DNA of 64,000 bases from Arthrobacter sp. SLBN-83 (GCF_006715285.1 NZ_VFMX01000001.1:434001-498000); one strand, 5' to 3'. Counted from the stretch's first letter, positions 20,917 to 30,316 are shown. Program-made: numbers and translations. Notes: generated from the sequence alone by a model not told the origin.

Positions 20917-21219
20917 TTACTTGGCGGTGGCAGGCCGCTTCCTGCCGAAGATGAAGTACCCCATGGGCCCGATGAAGTTGACGAAGGACGCTGCCCGCCA
21001 CGCAGCCTTCGGCCCGTTGATCAGCTCAGCAGGCCTGCGCGAGATATCGCGCTGGGCGGCAACCAGCAGGGACACCTGCATGATCGCAGTGACGATGGTA
21101 CCCACCTTGCCGGCCGGGGACATCTCCTTCCAGGTCTTCTTCTTCCTGCCACCATGCATCTTGTTCCTGCGGCTCATCTCGTGCGCCTTCTTGTTCAGGG
21201 CCTTCTTGTTCCGTGCCAT
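20917..21219 (-). CDS. Small PLDc_N-like membrane protein
   Basis: This 100-residue protein has a strongly basic N-terminus (many Lys/Arg in residues 1-30) and then two hydrophobic stretches (VGTIVTAIMQVSLLVAAQ and AASFVNFIGPMGYFIFGRK). The FVNFIGPMGYFIFGRKR ending matches the pattern of the phospholipase D N-terminal membrane domain found alone in many Actinobacteria. No enzymatic residues are present. It lies 65 bp upstream of mcrB on the same strand, but nothing ties it to restriction. Confidence 0.7.
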   Translation of the reverse strand: MARNKKALNKKAHEMSRRNKMHGGRKKKTWKEMSPAGKVGTIVTAIMQVSLLVAAQRDISRRPAELINGPKAAWRAASFVNFIGPMGYFIFGRKRPATAK

Positions 21220-21310
21220 CAGGCTTCCTTTCGCTGTGGATCGTGGTTCCAGCCGGGAGTTTGCAGTCAGGTTCTACAGTCCTGTGTTACGTGCAGCCCT
21301 GACCAGAGTC

Positions 21311-21727
21311 TTAGTGCCTGTAGGGGGCCATCCGCTCCTTTTGCTCCTGCGTGAGCCGTTGCACCCGGCCCGACGCCTCGTCCACGAAGGCGAGGTGGCT
21401 GCTCGCCTTCACGCAGTCCTCCCCGGTGACGGGGTCCTGGACCACGTAGTGGATGTCAAAGCTCGCTCCCTTGACGGCGCCGATCCAGACCTGGACCACG
21501 GCCGGAACGTTGCGGTACTCCAGGGTCCTGACGTAGCGGATCTTGTGGTCAACAATCAAGGCAAGCGTGCCCTCGGGGACGTCGTTGAACAACGACACCG
21601 GGGGCTCGATGCCAGGCAGGCCCGCCCCCCGCGGTGGCCCGAAAGCTGCGATCCGCGCTTCCTCCAGCATTCGCACGATCTGGACGTTGTTGATGTGGCC
21701 GTAGGCGTCCATGTCGCCCCAGCGCAT
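21311..21727 (-). CDS. Acyl-CoA thioesterase (4HBT hotdog fold)
   Basis: This is a 138-residue hotdog-fold thioesterase of the YbgC/FcbC type. The active-site loop reads MRWGDMDAYGHINNVQIVRMLEEAR, with Asp and the DAYGHINN signature; YVRTLEYRNV and HLAFVDEASGRV follow. It hydrolyses a short acyl- or aroyl-CoA. The ATG at 21727 is the first usable start, yet family-like residues (RIEVQVP) continue upstream in frame to a stop near 21788 with no ATG, GTG or TTG. The true start may therefore be a rare codon such as the CTG at 21769, adjoining the ABC gene stop at 21766. Confidence 0.85.
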   Translation of the reverse strand: MRWGDMDAYGHINNVQIVRMLEEARIAAFGPPRGAGLPGIEPPVSLFNDVPEGTLALIVDHKIRYVRTLEYRNVPAVVQVWIGAVKGASFDIHYVVQDPVTGEDCVKASSHLAFVDEASGRVQRLTQEQKERMAPYRH

Positions 21728-21765
21728 CGGTACCTGGACCTCGATGCGCTGGCCACCGTGCGCGC

Positions 21766-23832
21766 TCAGCTGCGCACCGCCGTCGAATCATCCACTGCCG
21801 TTTCCCCGGCGTCCGCACCCGCGAACTGCGACATGTAAAGGCGGTGGTAGGCCCCGCCTGCGGCGAGCAGCACCTGGTGGTTGCCCTGTTCCACGATTTG
21901 TCCGTTTTCCATGACCAGGATCGTATCGGCATCGCGGATGGTCGAAAGCCGGTGTGCGATCACAAAGCTGGTCCGGTCCGAACGCAGCGCCGCCATGGCC
22001 TTTTGCACCAGCAGCTCGGTGCGGGTATCCACGGAGCTGGTGGCCTCATCAAGGATCAGCAGCGAGGGGTTGGCCACGAAGGCGCGGGCGATGGTGATCA
22101 GCTGCTTTTCACCGGCGCTGACGTTGTTGCCTTCTTCGTCGATCACGGTGTCGTAGCCCTCCGGCAGGGCACGGACGAAGCGGTCCACGAAGGTGGCCTT
22201 GGCAGCTGCGATCACCTGGTCCTCGGTGGCGTTGAGGTTGCCGTAGCGGATGTTGTCGTAGATGGACCCGCCAAAGAGCCATGCGTCCTGAAGCACCATG
22301 CCCACCTTGGAGCGCAGCTCGGAGCGGCTCAGGTGGGTGACATCCACGCCGTCCAGCATTATGGAGCCCGAGTTGAGCTCGTAGAAGCGCATCACCAGGT
22401 TCACCAGGGTGGTCTTGCCGGCTCCCGTGGGTCCGACGATGGCCACGGTATTGCCAGGCTCTGCCGTGAAGGACAGATTCTCGATGAGCGGCTTGTCCGG
22501 GGTGTAGCTGAAGGTGACGTTCCGGAAGTCCACGTGGCCGTCCGTCTTGGCCGGAAGGTGTTCGATGGCGGTTTCGGCGTCCTGTTCATCGGCGTCGAGG
22601 AACTCGAAAACGCGCTCCGAGGACGCCACGCCGGACTGAAGCATGTTGGCCATGCCCGCCATCTGGCCCAGCGGCTGGGTGAACTCGCGGGAGTACTGGA
22701 TGAACGCGGTGGCGTCACCCAGTGACATGGCGCCGGATGCCACGCGGAGGCCACCCACCACCGCGATGCCCACGTAGCTGAGGTAGGACACGAACTGCAT
22801 GACGGGGAAGATGATCCCGGAGACGAACTGCGCGCCGAAGCTTGCCTTGTAGAGTGCCTCGTTGCGTTCCTCGAACCGTGCCAGCATGTCGGCGTCGCGG
22901 CCGAAGACGCGGACCAGGTCATGCCCGGAGAAGGACTCCTCGATCTGGCCGTTCAGCGATCCGGTGTTCTTCCACTGGGCGGCGAAGAGTTTCTGGCTCC
23001 GGGCTCCGATCAGGCCTGCTGCCACCCCGGACAACGGGAGGGCGATCAGGGCGATCAAGGCAAGCTGCCAGGAGACGATGAACATCATGATCACGATGCC
23101 CAGCACGGTCAGCACGGAATTGACCAGCTGCGCGAACGCCTGCTGGAGGGCCTGCTGGATGTTGTCGACGTCGTTGGTCACCCGCGACAGCACGTCGCCG
23201 CGCTGCCGCGTATCGAAGTAGTTCAACGGCAGGCGGTTCAGCTTGTTCTCGGTGTCGTCACGCAGGCGGCGGATAACCTTCATGACGATACGGTTCAGGA
23301 CGTAGCCCTGCAGCCACATGAAGATATTCGCCACGAAGTACATCAGCAGGACGATGGCGATGAGCGTGGTGAGCTTGTCGAAATTGATGCCGGTGCCCGG
23401 CACCAGCTCCATGCGGGACACCATGTCGGCGAAGTTGTCCTGGCCCTGCTGGCGCAGCCCGGCTACGAACTGTTCCTTGCTGGCTCCCGCCGGCAGCTGC
23501 TTTCCCACCACTCCGGCGAAGATGACGTCCATGGCCTGGCCCAGGATCTTGGGCGCAATGACGTTGAGGACCGCGGAGACCACCACCAGGCCCACCACGG
23601 CATAGATGCCCAGGGCTTCCGGCTTCAGCAGGCCCATCAGCCGTTTGGCGGATGGCCAGAAGTGCTCGGCCTTCTTGGCGGGCATACCGCCGAACATGTC
23701 CCCGTCCGCCTCGGAGGGGGTGAACTCCTCCTCAAGGAAATCGTCGTCATCTCCGGGCCCCGCGCCGGCAGCCACGGTGGATGCAGGGGCTGTCTCTTCG
23801 ACAGCGGTGGAGTCTCTCTTGCGGGGGCTCAT
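21766..23832 (-). CDS. ABC exporter half, permease-ATPase fusion (second gene)
   Basis: This 688-residue exporter half has an acidic N-terminal extension (residues 1-60, including DDDDFLEEEF), a six-helix permease domain (about 70-390) and an ATPase domain (about 425-670). Walker A is GPTGAGKTT and Walker B is LLILDEATSSVD. The signature loop reads NVSAGEKQ instead of LSGGQ, a substitution common in this subfamily. There is a loop insert of about 50 residues between helices 1 and 2. It overlaps the upstream ABC gene by ATGA, so the two are translated together and probably form a heterodimeric multidrug or lipid exporter. Confidence 0.92.
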   Translation of the reverse strand: MSPRKRDSTAVEETAPASTVAAGAGPGDDDDFLEEEFTPSEADGDMFGGMPAKKAEHFWPSAKRLMGLLKPEALGIYAVVGLVVVSAVLNVIAPKILGQAMDVIFAGVVGKQLPAGASKEQFVAGLRQQGQDNFADMVSRMELVPGTGINFDKLTTLIAIVLLMYFVANIFMWLQGYVLNRIVMKVIRRLRDDTENKLNRLPLNYFDTRQRGDVLSRVTNDVDNIQQALQQAFAQLVNSVLTVLGIVIMMFIVSWQLALIALIALPLSGVAAGLIGARSQKLFAAQWKNTGSLNGQIEESFSGHDLVRVFGRDADMLARFEERNEALYKASFGAQFVSGIIFPVMQFVSYLSYVGIAVVGGLRVASGAMSLGDATAFIQYSREFTQPLGQMAGMANMLQSGVASSERVFEFLDADEQDAETAIEHLPAKTDGHVDFRNVTFSYTPDKPLIENLSFTAEPGNTVAIVGPTGAGKTTLVNLVMRFYELNSGSIMLDGVDVTHLSRSELRSKVGMVLQDAWLFGGSIYDNIRYGNLNATEDQVIAAAKATFVDRFVRALPEGYDTVIDEEGNNVSAGEKQLITIARAFVANPSLLILDEATSSVDTRTELLVQKAMAALRSDRTSFVIAHRLSTIRDADTILVMENGQIVEQGNHQVLLAAGGAYHRLYMSQFAGADAGETAVDDSTAVRS

Positions 23833-25592
23833 GCCACTTCCTCCACACTCAGCTGGGATTCGACAATTTCCTGGTAGGTGGGCGAGGTTTCCAGGAGTTC
23901 CTCGTGCGTGCCACGGTCCACGATGCGTCCGTTGTCCAGCACCAAAATCTGGTCGGCCTCGGTGATGGTGGAGATCCGCTGGGCCACAATGATGACGGTG
24001 GCATCCCTGGTGATGCCCTTCAGGGCGGTACGGAGCCGGGCGTCAGTGGCCACGTCCAGGGCGGAGAACGAGTCGTCAAAGAGGTAGACACGGGGTTTTG
24101 TCACGAGCGCGCGTGCTATGCAGAGGCGCTGGCGCTGACCGCCTGAGACGTTGGTGCCGCCCTGGGAAATCCTTGCGTCCAGGCCGTTCTTCTTCTCGCG
24201 GACAAAGGACTCACCCTGGGCTACCCGGAGGGCATCCCACAGTTCCTGGTCTGTTGCCTCGGTCTTGCCGAACCGGAGGTTGTGTTCGATGGTGCCTGAG
24301 AACAGGTACGGACGCTGCGGCACCAGGGCAACCCTTTTGGTGATCTCGGCGCGGTCCAGCTTGTCCACCGGGACGCCGTCCAGCAGCACCCGTCCTTCCA
24401 CTGGGTCGTACAGCCGCGGCAGGAGGGACAACAGGGAGGTCTTGCCGGCGCCCGTGGACCCGATGATGGCGATGGTCTGCCCGGGACGTGCCGTGAAGCT
24501 TATGTTGCTGAGCACCGGGGACTCGGCGCCCGGGTAGGCGAAGGTGACGTTGCGGTACTCCACCACCCCGGTGAGCGAGGCCGGAGCCTGCGGCTGCTGG
24601 GGGTCGTGGATGGAGGGTTCAACGCCGAGCACCTCGCCGATGCGGTCGGCACAGACGGAGGCGCGCGGGATCATCATGGCCATGAAGGTGCCCATCATGA
24701 CTGCCATCAGGATCTGCAGCAGGTACTGCAGGAACGCGGTGAGCGAGCCCACCTGCATGGCGCCGGCATCAACCCGCTGGCCGCCAAACCAGAGCACCGC
24801 TGCCGTGGACAGGTGCAGGATCATGCTGATGGCCGGGAACATCAGGACGAAGAGGGCGCCGATGCGCAGCGAGACGTCGGTGAGTTCCTTGTTGGCCGCG
24901 CCGAACCGTTCGGTCTCAAACGGCTCACGCACGAAGGCCCGGACAACGCGGATGCCGATAATCTGCTCGCGCAGCACGGCGTTGATCCGGTCGATCTTCC
25001 GCTGCATGGAGCGGAACAGCGGCATGAGCCGGACCACCAGGTAGCCCACCACCACGGCCAGCAGGGGAACGGAAACCCAGACCAGCCAGGACAGGTTGAT
25101 GTCCTCGCGCAGCGCCATGATGATCCCGCCGATGCACATGATGGGGGTGGCAACCATGAAGTTCAGCCCCATGAGGAGGAGCATCTGCACCTGCTGGACA
25201 TCGTTGGTGCCCCGGGTGATCAGCGTGGGCGCGCCGAACGCGTTGACATCCTTGGCGGAGAAGCTGGTGACCTTGCGGAACACCGCATGGCGCAGGTCCC
25301 GGCCCACCGCCATGGCAGTCCTGGAGCCGAAGTACACGCCGGCGATGGCCGCGGCTACCTGGGCGAAGGCCACCAGGAGCATCACCGCGCCGGTGCGCCA
25401 GATGAAATCGGTGTCTCCGCGTGCCACGCCCTGGTCGATGATTTGGGCGTTGAGGCTGGGCAGGTACAGCGCAGCGATGGTGGCCGCGAGCTGGAAAATG
25501 ACGACAGCCAGGATGTATGGCAAATACGGTTTGGAGTAGCGCCGAATGAGGGTGAGGAGCATGGACTCAACTCTAGTGATGGGCACCGACAT
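23829..25592 (-). CDS. ABC exporter half, permease-ATPase fusion (first gene)
   Basis: From the start at 25592 (MSVPITRVES) the protein has 587 residues; an ATG at 25562 (MLLTLIRRYSKPY) is also possible, and an open frame extends to 25661. Six membrane helices cover about residues 20-310 and the ATPase domain covers 345-580. Walker A is GSTGAGKTS, the signature is NVSGGQRQR (canonical), and the Walker B region reads VYLFDDSFSALD. That places Asp where the catalytic Glu normally sits, so this half probably carries the degenerate ATPase site of an asymmetric heterodimer, as in BmrC/TM287-type exporters. Confidence 0.92.
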   Translation of the reverse strand: MSVPITRVESMLLTLIRRYSKPYLPYILAVVIFQLAATIAALYLPSLNAQIIDQGVARGDTDFIWRTGAVMLLVAFAQVAAAIAGVYFGSRTAMAVGRDLRHAVFRKVTSFSAKDVNAFGAPTLITRGTNDVQQVQMLLLMGLNFMVATPIMCIGGIIMALREDINLSWLVWVSVPLLAVVVGYLVVRLMPLFRSMQRKIDRINAVLREQIIGIRVVRAFVREPFETERFGAANKELTDVSLRIGALFVLMFPAISMILHLSTAAVLWFGGQRVDAGAMQVGSLTAFLQYLLQILMAVMMGTFMAMMIPRASVCADRIGEVLGVEPSIHDPQQPQAPASLTGVVEYRNVTFAYPGAESPVLSNISFTARPGQTIAIIGSTGAGKTSLLSLLPRLYDPVEGRVLLDGVPVDKLDRAEITKRVALVPQRPYLFSGTIEHNLRFGKTEATDQELWDALRVAQGESFVREKKNGLDARISQGGTNVSGGQRQRLCIARALVTKPRVYLFDDSFSALDVATDARLRTALKGITRDATVIIVAQRISTITEADQILVLDNGRIVDRGTHEELLETSPTYQEIVESQLSVEEVA

Positions 25593-25669
25593 TGGGGCCT
25601 CTCGACGGCAACTTTTCAACCGTGAAAAGCCTGCTGAAAAGGGCGTAGAGCGGGGCAGCACGCAGGAAA

Positions 25670-25712
25670 GCCGCAGCCCGCTCCCGGAGGTCTTCCGGGT
25701 GCGGGCTGCGGC
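25670..25712 (-). terminator. Terminator of the efflux MFS gene
   Basis: Arms at 25670-25681 and 25701-25712 pair perfectly over 12 bp, with an inner CCGG pair. On the minus strand the stem continues into TTTCC. It separates the MFS gene (stop at 25778) from the ABC operon. Confidence 0.75.
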
Positions 25713-25777
25713 CTTGAAGTTGCCGTGGCTTTAGCCTCGGCGGGGAAGGGATGCCGTCCCCGCTGCTGTCCCTGGCC

Positions 25778-27994
25778 TTACTGTCCTTGGCCCGGTTCAG
25801 AACCGGCACCGGTGGACGGTGCGTCCAGCGGGGCGGCGGCGCTGTGCCTGCCGTGGCCGGCCAGGTAGAGTGCGGCTGCTGCCTGGATTTTGCGTTCCTT
25901 CAGGAACTTGCGCTGCAGCCTGCTGAGCTCTGCCGTGGTGGCGGCCTGCTTGGCTGCCAGCTCCTGCTGGGAACGGTGCTGTTCCTGGACGTCCAGCAGC
26001 ATGTTGCCCAGTGCTGCCTGCTGGCGGGCCAGCAGGTGCTGGGTTTCCTGCAGCTTCTGCAGGGTGGCGGCGGCACTGGCGATGGCGTCGGCTACCTTCT
26101 CCGCCTTGTCTGCGGACGGCAGGTCAAGGCTCTCGGAGCTGAAGTTCCGGGCGAAGACTTCCTCGAAGTCCTCCGTGGCCACCCGGCCGGATGCTGCGGC
26201 GGCTGCGGCAGCACCGCCGTCGTACCTTTTGGCGGGGGCGGAGCCTGCCCGTGCTGCACTCCGCGTGGCGATGCCCGCCCCTCCGGGGATGTCCCGGTCC
26301 GGGGCCTCGGCGGAGACCACGGGAAGCTGCCCGGTCATGGTGGCGGTCATGCCCGCTTCACCGGCGGCGTTGGCCTCAAGTGCCTTCTCGGGGGCGATGT
26401 CCACGGTCTTGCGGAGCGGCACCTCCTTGATGAAGATGACGGCGATCAGCGCAACAACGGCCACCACGGCGGAGATCATGAAGATCGCGGCGGTGGCGTC
26501 ACCGTAGGCGGCGCGCATGACGTCGGCGATCGGGGCGGGCAGGTCCTTGAGGTCCAGGCTGGCACCGCCGCCGTCGCCCGAAGTCTGGATGCCCAGCTTG
26601 GCAAGGCCCTCGGTAGCAAGGTCCTTGACGTGGTTGGACATGACGGCACCCAGGACGGACACGCCGATGGCACCGCCGAAGGAGCGGAAGAAGGCGACGG
26701 ACGCACTGGCCGAACCGATGTCCGTGGCGCGGACGGTGTTCTGCACCGCAAGGACCAGGTTCTGCATGAGCATGCCCAGGCCGACGCCGAAGACTGCGGT
26801 GTAGATGCCGGCCTGCCAGAGTTCGGTGGTGTGGGTCAGGGTTCCGGCCATGGCCAGGCCGCCGATCAGCAGGATGCTGCCGCCAATCAGGAACCGCTTC
26901 CACTTGCCGTAGCGGCTGATGAGCTGGCCGGAGACCACCGAACCGACCAGGTTGCCGGCGATCATGGGCAGGGTGAGCAGGCCGGCCTCGGTGGGCGTGG
27001 CGCCACGGGCCACCTGGTAGTACTGGCCCAGGAAGGTGGAGGAACCGAACATTGCGATGCCGACAGCCACGGAAGCGACGATGGCCAGGGCGGTGGTGCG
27101 CTCGGAGATGATCTTGAGCGGGATGATCGGTGCGGAGACCTTGGACTCCACCAGCACCAGCAGTGCCAGCAGGAGGACGCCGCCGCCCACCATCACCAGG
27201 GTCTGCCAGGACCACCAGTCGTAGTAGTCGGGGTTGCCGGCGAAGGAAACCCAGATCAGGAGCAGGCTCACGCCGCTGGTCAGCAGGATGGCACCGAACC
27301 AGTCGATCTTGGCGGGGCGCTTGATGTGCGGGACCTTCAGCGTGATCTGGAGCAGGATCAGGGCGACGACGGCGAGCGGCACGCAGACGAAGAACGTCCA
27401 GCGCCAGCCAAGTGCGCTGTCCACGATGAAGCCGCCGAGCAGCGGGCCGCCGGCGGTGCCGACAGCCATCACGGCGCCCATGTAGCCGGAGTACTTGCCG
27501 CGTTCACGCGGCGGAATGATGGAGCCGATGATGGCTTGGGCCAGGGCGGTGAGGCCACCCATGGCGATGCCCTGGATCACGCGGGCGGTGAGCAGGAACG
27601 GGATGCTTTCGGAGAAACCTGCCATGACCGAGCCGGCAACGAAGATCACGATGCTCAGCTGGACCAGGATCTTCTTGTCGAAGAGGTCGGCGAGCTTGCC
27701 CCAGATGGGGGTGGTGGCTGCGTTGGCCAGCAGCGCCGCCGTGATGACCCATGCGAAGTCCGTCTGAGTGCCCTTGAGCTCGGACATGATGGTGGGCAGC
27801 GCGTTGGCCACGATGGTGCTGCTGAGGATCGCGGTGAAGAAGGCAGCGAGGAGGCCGGTCAGGGCCTCCATGATCTGCCGGTGGTTCATGGGCGCGCCCG
27901 GCTCGTGGCGTTTGGATTGCCGCGATTCCTGTTTAGCGGTGCGCTGGCGCTGGCGCTCCTGCTCCTGGTCCGCGGCGGCGGTGACGTTAGCCAT
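25778..27994 (-). CDS. DHA2-family drug efflux MFS transporter with coiled-coil C-terminal tail
   Basis: This is a 738-residue EmrB/QacA-type major facilitator with about 14 membrane segments (residues 40-535). Family motifs are visible: GKLADLFDKK (motif A), ARVIQGIAMGGL (motif B) and the motif C region GPLLGGFIVD. It probably expels hydrophobic drugs using the proton gradient. The odd part is a cytoplasmic tail of about 200 residues. It is Ala/Glu/Gln-rich, and residues about 625-710 (KAEKVADAIASAAATLQKLQ onward) form a clear coiled coil; most relatives stop near residue 540. The gene overlaps the end of the marR-type gene by 8 bp. Confidence 0.9.
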   Translation of the reverse strand: MANVTAAADQEQERQRQRTAKQESRQSKRHEPGAPMNHRQIMEALTGLLAAFFTAILSSTIVANALPTIMSELKGTQTDFAWVITAALLANAATTPIWGKLADLFDKKILVQLSIVIFVAGSVMAGFSESIPFLLTARVIQGIAMGGLTALAQAIIGSIIPPRERGKYSGYMGAVMAVGTAGGPLLGGFIVDSALGWRWTFFVCVPLAVVALILLQITLKVPHIKRPAKIDWFGAILLTSGVSLLLIWVSFAGNPDYYDWWSWQTLVMVGGGVLLLALLVLVESKVSAPIIPLKIISERTTALAIVASVAVGIAMFGSSTFLGQYYQVARGATPTEAGLLTLPMIAGNLVGSVVSGQLISRYGKWKRFLIGGSILLIGGLAMAGTLTHTTELWQAGIYTAVFGVGLGMLMQNLVLAVQNTVRATDIGSASASVAFFRSFGGAIGVSVLGAVMSNHVKDLATEGLAKLGIQTSGDGGGASLDLKDLPAPIADVMRAAYGDATAAIFMISAVVAVVALIAVIFIKEVPLRKTVDIAPEKALEANAAGEAGMTATMTGQLPVVSAEAPDRDIPGGAGIATRSAARAGSAPAKRYDGGAAAAAAASGRVATEDFEEVFARNFSSESLDLPSADKAEKVADAIASAAATLQKLQETQHLLARQQAALGNMLLDVQEQHRSQQELAAKQAATTAELSRLQRKFLKERKIQAAAALYLAGHGRHSAAAPLDAPSTGAGSEPGQGQ

Positions 27995-28481
27995 TAATGG
28001 ACTCCTGCGTTTTCTGTTCGTTGGTGGTTCCGGCCGCCCTTGCCCGGATGGAATTCTTCAGGGATGTGGTGAGCTTGTTCAGCATCGCGGCTGTTGCGGC
28101 TGCGTCATCCTCGTTCCAGTCGGAGAGGTAGGCCTGCAGGGTTTCCGCCCGGTGCCGCACCAGCTCTGCCAGCTTCTCCTTCCCGCGCGGGGAAAGCGCC
28201 AGCAGTTGGGCCCGGCCGTCGTCCGGGTCCTGGGTGCGCACCACCAGGCCCGCGTCCGCAAGCTCGGCCACGTGCCGGCTGAGCACCGGCGGACTGACCC
28301 CCAGGCGTTCAGCCAGGTGCGCGGCCCGGGTCTCCCCCTCGCCAATGAACTTGAGCACGCCCTGCAGGGCGATGCCGGTGTCCTGGCCTTTGACGTTAAC
28401 CATGGTGACGCAGCGCAGCGCGCGCTGGAGGTCATAGATATGGCTGACGAGGTCGGCTGCAGTGGCCGGTGCGACAGACAT
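27987..28481 (-). CDS. MarR-family regulator of the adjacent efflux pump
   Basis: This 164-residue winged-helix regulator starts at 28481 (MSVAPATAADLVSHIYDLQRAL), set by the AGGGAGGAT ribosome site. The recognition region reads LAERLGVSPPVLSRHVAELADAGLVVRTQDPDDGRAQ, typical of MarR. Because it is cotranscribed with and overlaps the efflux gene, and inverted repeats lie in its promoter (28501-28537), it is most simply an autorepressor of the operon that is released by a drug ligand. Confidence 0.9.
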   Translation of the reverse strand: MSVAPATAADLVSHIYDLQRALRCVTMVNVKGQDTGIALQGVLKFIGEGETRAAHLAERLGVSPPVLSRHVAELADAGLVVRTQDPDDGRAQLLALSPRGKEKLAELVRHRAETLQAYLSDWNEDDAAATAAMLNKLTTSLKNSIRARAAGTTNEQKTQESING

Positions 28482-28500
28482 GATCCTCCCTAAAAGAATT

Positions 28501-28537
28501 AGTTGCTGCAAGCAACTGTATCAGAAAAAGGTTGCTT
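28501..28537 (-). promoter_or_regulatory. Overlapping inverted repeats, likely MarR operator
   Basis: Two inverted repeats overlap here: AGTTGC-5nt-GCAACT at 28501-28517, and AAGCAAC-14nt-GTTGCTT at 28510-28516/28531-28537. They lie 20-56 bp upstream of the marR-type start. The 13-mer AAGCAACTGTATC (28510-28522) recurs with one change at the second MarR/MFS pair (43797-43809). Confidence 0.65.
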
Positions 28538-28574
28538 AGGGAAACGAAGTTGTGCGCGAGGAAGGTTAAGCAGA

Positions 28575-28608
28575 AGCTCCCCCACTTCCAGCAGGAAGTG
28601 AGGGAGCT
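28575..28608 (-). terminator. Terminator-like hairpin after the TPP enzyme gene
   Basis: A 15-bp stem (28575-28589 with 28594-28608, one G:T-type mismatch) and a 4-nt loop lie 20 bp after the TPP enzyme stop. The U-tract is poor (TTCTGCTTAA). Confidence 0.6.
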
Positions 28609-28627
28609 CCAGAACGAAAGGGTATGG

Positions 28628-30316
28628 TCAGTCGCCCAGGTGGGTGGGGCTGAACATCCTCAGGAGGGTTTCAACCACGACGACGTTGGGTCCATCCGCG
28701 GCGAATCCCGCCCTGAGCGCCTCCCCCACGTCCTCCGGGGCCACCCGGGTGGCGGGCACGCCGAAGGATTCCGCGAGCTTCACGAAGTCCGGCCGGGCAA
28801 GTTCGGTGGCCGTGGCTTTGCCGAACGCACCCACCATGTACTCGCGCAGGATGCCGTAGCCGCCGTCGTCCACGATCAGCCAGGTGACCGGCACGTTGTG
28901 CTGCTTAGCGGTGGCAAGCTCGGCGATGGAGTACATGGACGAGCCGTCGCCGGAGACTGCGAGCACCCGGGCAGGCTTGCCGAGCGTTTCCAGTCCAACG
29001 GCTGCGCCGATAGCTCCGGGAAAGGCATAGCCCAGGCCGCCGGCGCCCTGAGCAGAGTGGAACTGCCCCTGCCGGGCATCCCAGCAGGACCATCCCCAGT
29101 ACGCGGCAATGGTCATGTCCCAGAAGGTCTGCATGTCCGCCGGCACGGCTTCGCGGATATCCGCCATGAACTTCAGTTCCTTGGTCAGGTCCTGTGATTC
29201 CAGCCGTGCCCGGACCTGGGCGAGTGACTTCGCGACCAGCTCTTCCGGAGTGCTCCCATGCCAGTCCGGCGTCCCGGTCCTGCCGGGGTCGAGCGCCTCA
29301 TCAATGGCCGCGAGTGCCTGGCCGGCGTCGGCACGGATGCCCAAACCCGGCCGGTTAGACTCCAGCACGCGCGGCTCGGCGTCGATCTGGATGATCCTGC
29401 CCCGCGGCTCGAAGGTGAAATAGTTGGAGGTGACTTCGCCCAGGGAGGACCCGATCACCACCAGGACGTCCGCGTCCTCGAGGAGGTCGGTCATGTACCG
29501 GTCCTCGATCCAGGACTGCAGCGACAGCTCGTGGTTCCAGGGGAACGCGCCGTTGCCGCCGGGGGTGCAGATCACCGGCGCGCGCAGCTTCTCGGCGATC
29601 GAGAGCAGCGACTTCTCCGCTTTGCCGCGACGCGTCCCGCCGCCGGCAATGATGGCCGGGCGTTTTGCTGTTTCCAGCCACTTCACGGCCTCGCGCACCA
29701 GCTCAATGCGGGGCGGGTTGTCCGCCGCTTCGGCCAGGGCATCCTCCACCGGCGGGACCATGATCGGGTCCAGCAGCACGTTTTGCGGGATCTCCAGCCA
29801 CACCGGCCCCTGCGGCGAGGAGATGGCCTCGGTCCAGGCGTCCTGGATGGCGGACGGAATGCCCGACGCATGCTGGATCAGCCGCTGGCTCTTGGTGACG
29901 TTGGCCGCGGATGCCTTCTGGTCATCGAGCTGGTGCAGCATGCCCTTGCGCCGCGCACCCAAGCCCTCCAGGGGAATCTGGCTGGCCACTACCACCATGG
30001 GCACCCCCGTAGCGTAGGCCTCCTGCAGGCCGGCCAGCGAGGTCAGCGCCCCCGGGCCGGTGGACAGGAACAGCACGCCCACTTCGCCGGTGGCGCGGGA
30101 GTATCCGTCCGCGGCAAAGGCACTGTTGTTCTCCACCCGGGAGGAGACAAAGTGCAGGTTGCCGCGGCCCATGGCGTCAAAGAGCCCCAGGGCATGCTGG
30201 CCCGGGATGCCGAAAACCGTCTTGGCGCCCAGCGCTTCAAGGGTCTCGACGACGAGGTCCCCGCCGTTGCGAACCCCGCTCCCCCGTGCGGGGACGGGGA
30301 CGTCCTGTTCTGCCAC
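28628..30316 (-). CDS. Thiamine pyrophosphate-dependent decarboxylase/lyase (AruI- or acetolactate synthase-like)
   Basis: This 562-residue enzyme has the three-domain layout of TPP enzymes: a PYR domain with the activating Glu in RVENNSAFAADGYSRATG, a central Rossmann domain (AIIAGGGTRRGKAE), and a PP domain with the GDGSS motif. The GTG start at 30316 is fixed by AAGGAGTAGGG, which overlaps the last codons of the preceding ureohydrolase gene (4-nt gap), so the two are coupled. With a ureohydrolase partner, 2-ketoarginine decarboxylase is a good candidate activity, giving 4-guanidinobutanal for conversion to guanidinobutyrate. Acetolactate synthase and benzoylformate decarboxylase are alternatives. 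Confidence 0.85.
   Translation of the reverse strand: MAEQDVPVPARGSGVRNGGDLVVETLEALGAKTVFGIPGQHALGLFDAMGRGNLHFVSSRVENNSAFAADGYSRATGEVGVLFLSTGPGALTSLAGLQEAYATGVPMVVVASQIPLEGLGARRKGMLHQLDDQKASAANVTKSQRLIQHASGIPSAIQDAWTEAISSPQGPVWLEIPQNVLLDPIMVPPVEDALAEAADNPPRIELVREAVKWLETAKRPAIIAGGGTRRGKAEKSLLSIAEKLRAPVICTPGGNGAFPWNHELSLQSWIEDRYMTDLLEDADVLVVIGSSLGEVTSNYFTFEPRGRIIQIDAEPRVLESNRPGLGIRADAGQALAAIDEALDPGRTGTPDWHGSTPEELVAKSLAQVRARLESQDLTKELKFMADIREAVPADMQTFWDMTIAAYWGWSCWDARQGQFHSAQGAGGLGYAFPGAIGAAVGLETLGKPARVLAVSGDGSSMYSIAELATAKQHNVPVTWLIVDDGGYGILREYMVGAFGKATATELARPDFVKLAESFGVPATRVAPEDVGEALRAGFAADGPNVVVVETLLRMFSPTHLGD

Noticed and set aside
25751..27997. A 748-residue open frame opposite the efflux MFS gene
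   Set aside because: It is a mirror of the GC-rich coding strand, rich in Gly/His/Asp/Gln with no domain. The minus-strand frame is a clear MFS protein.
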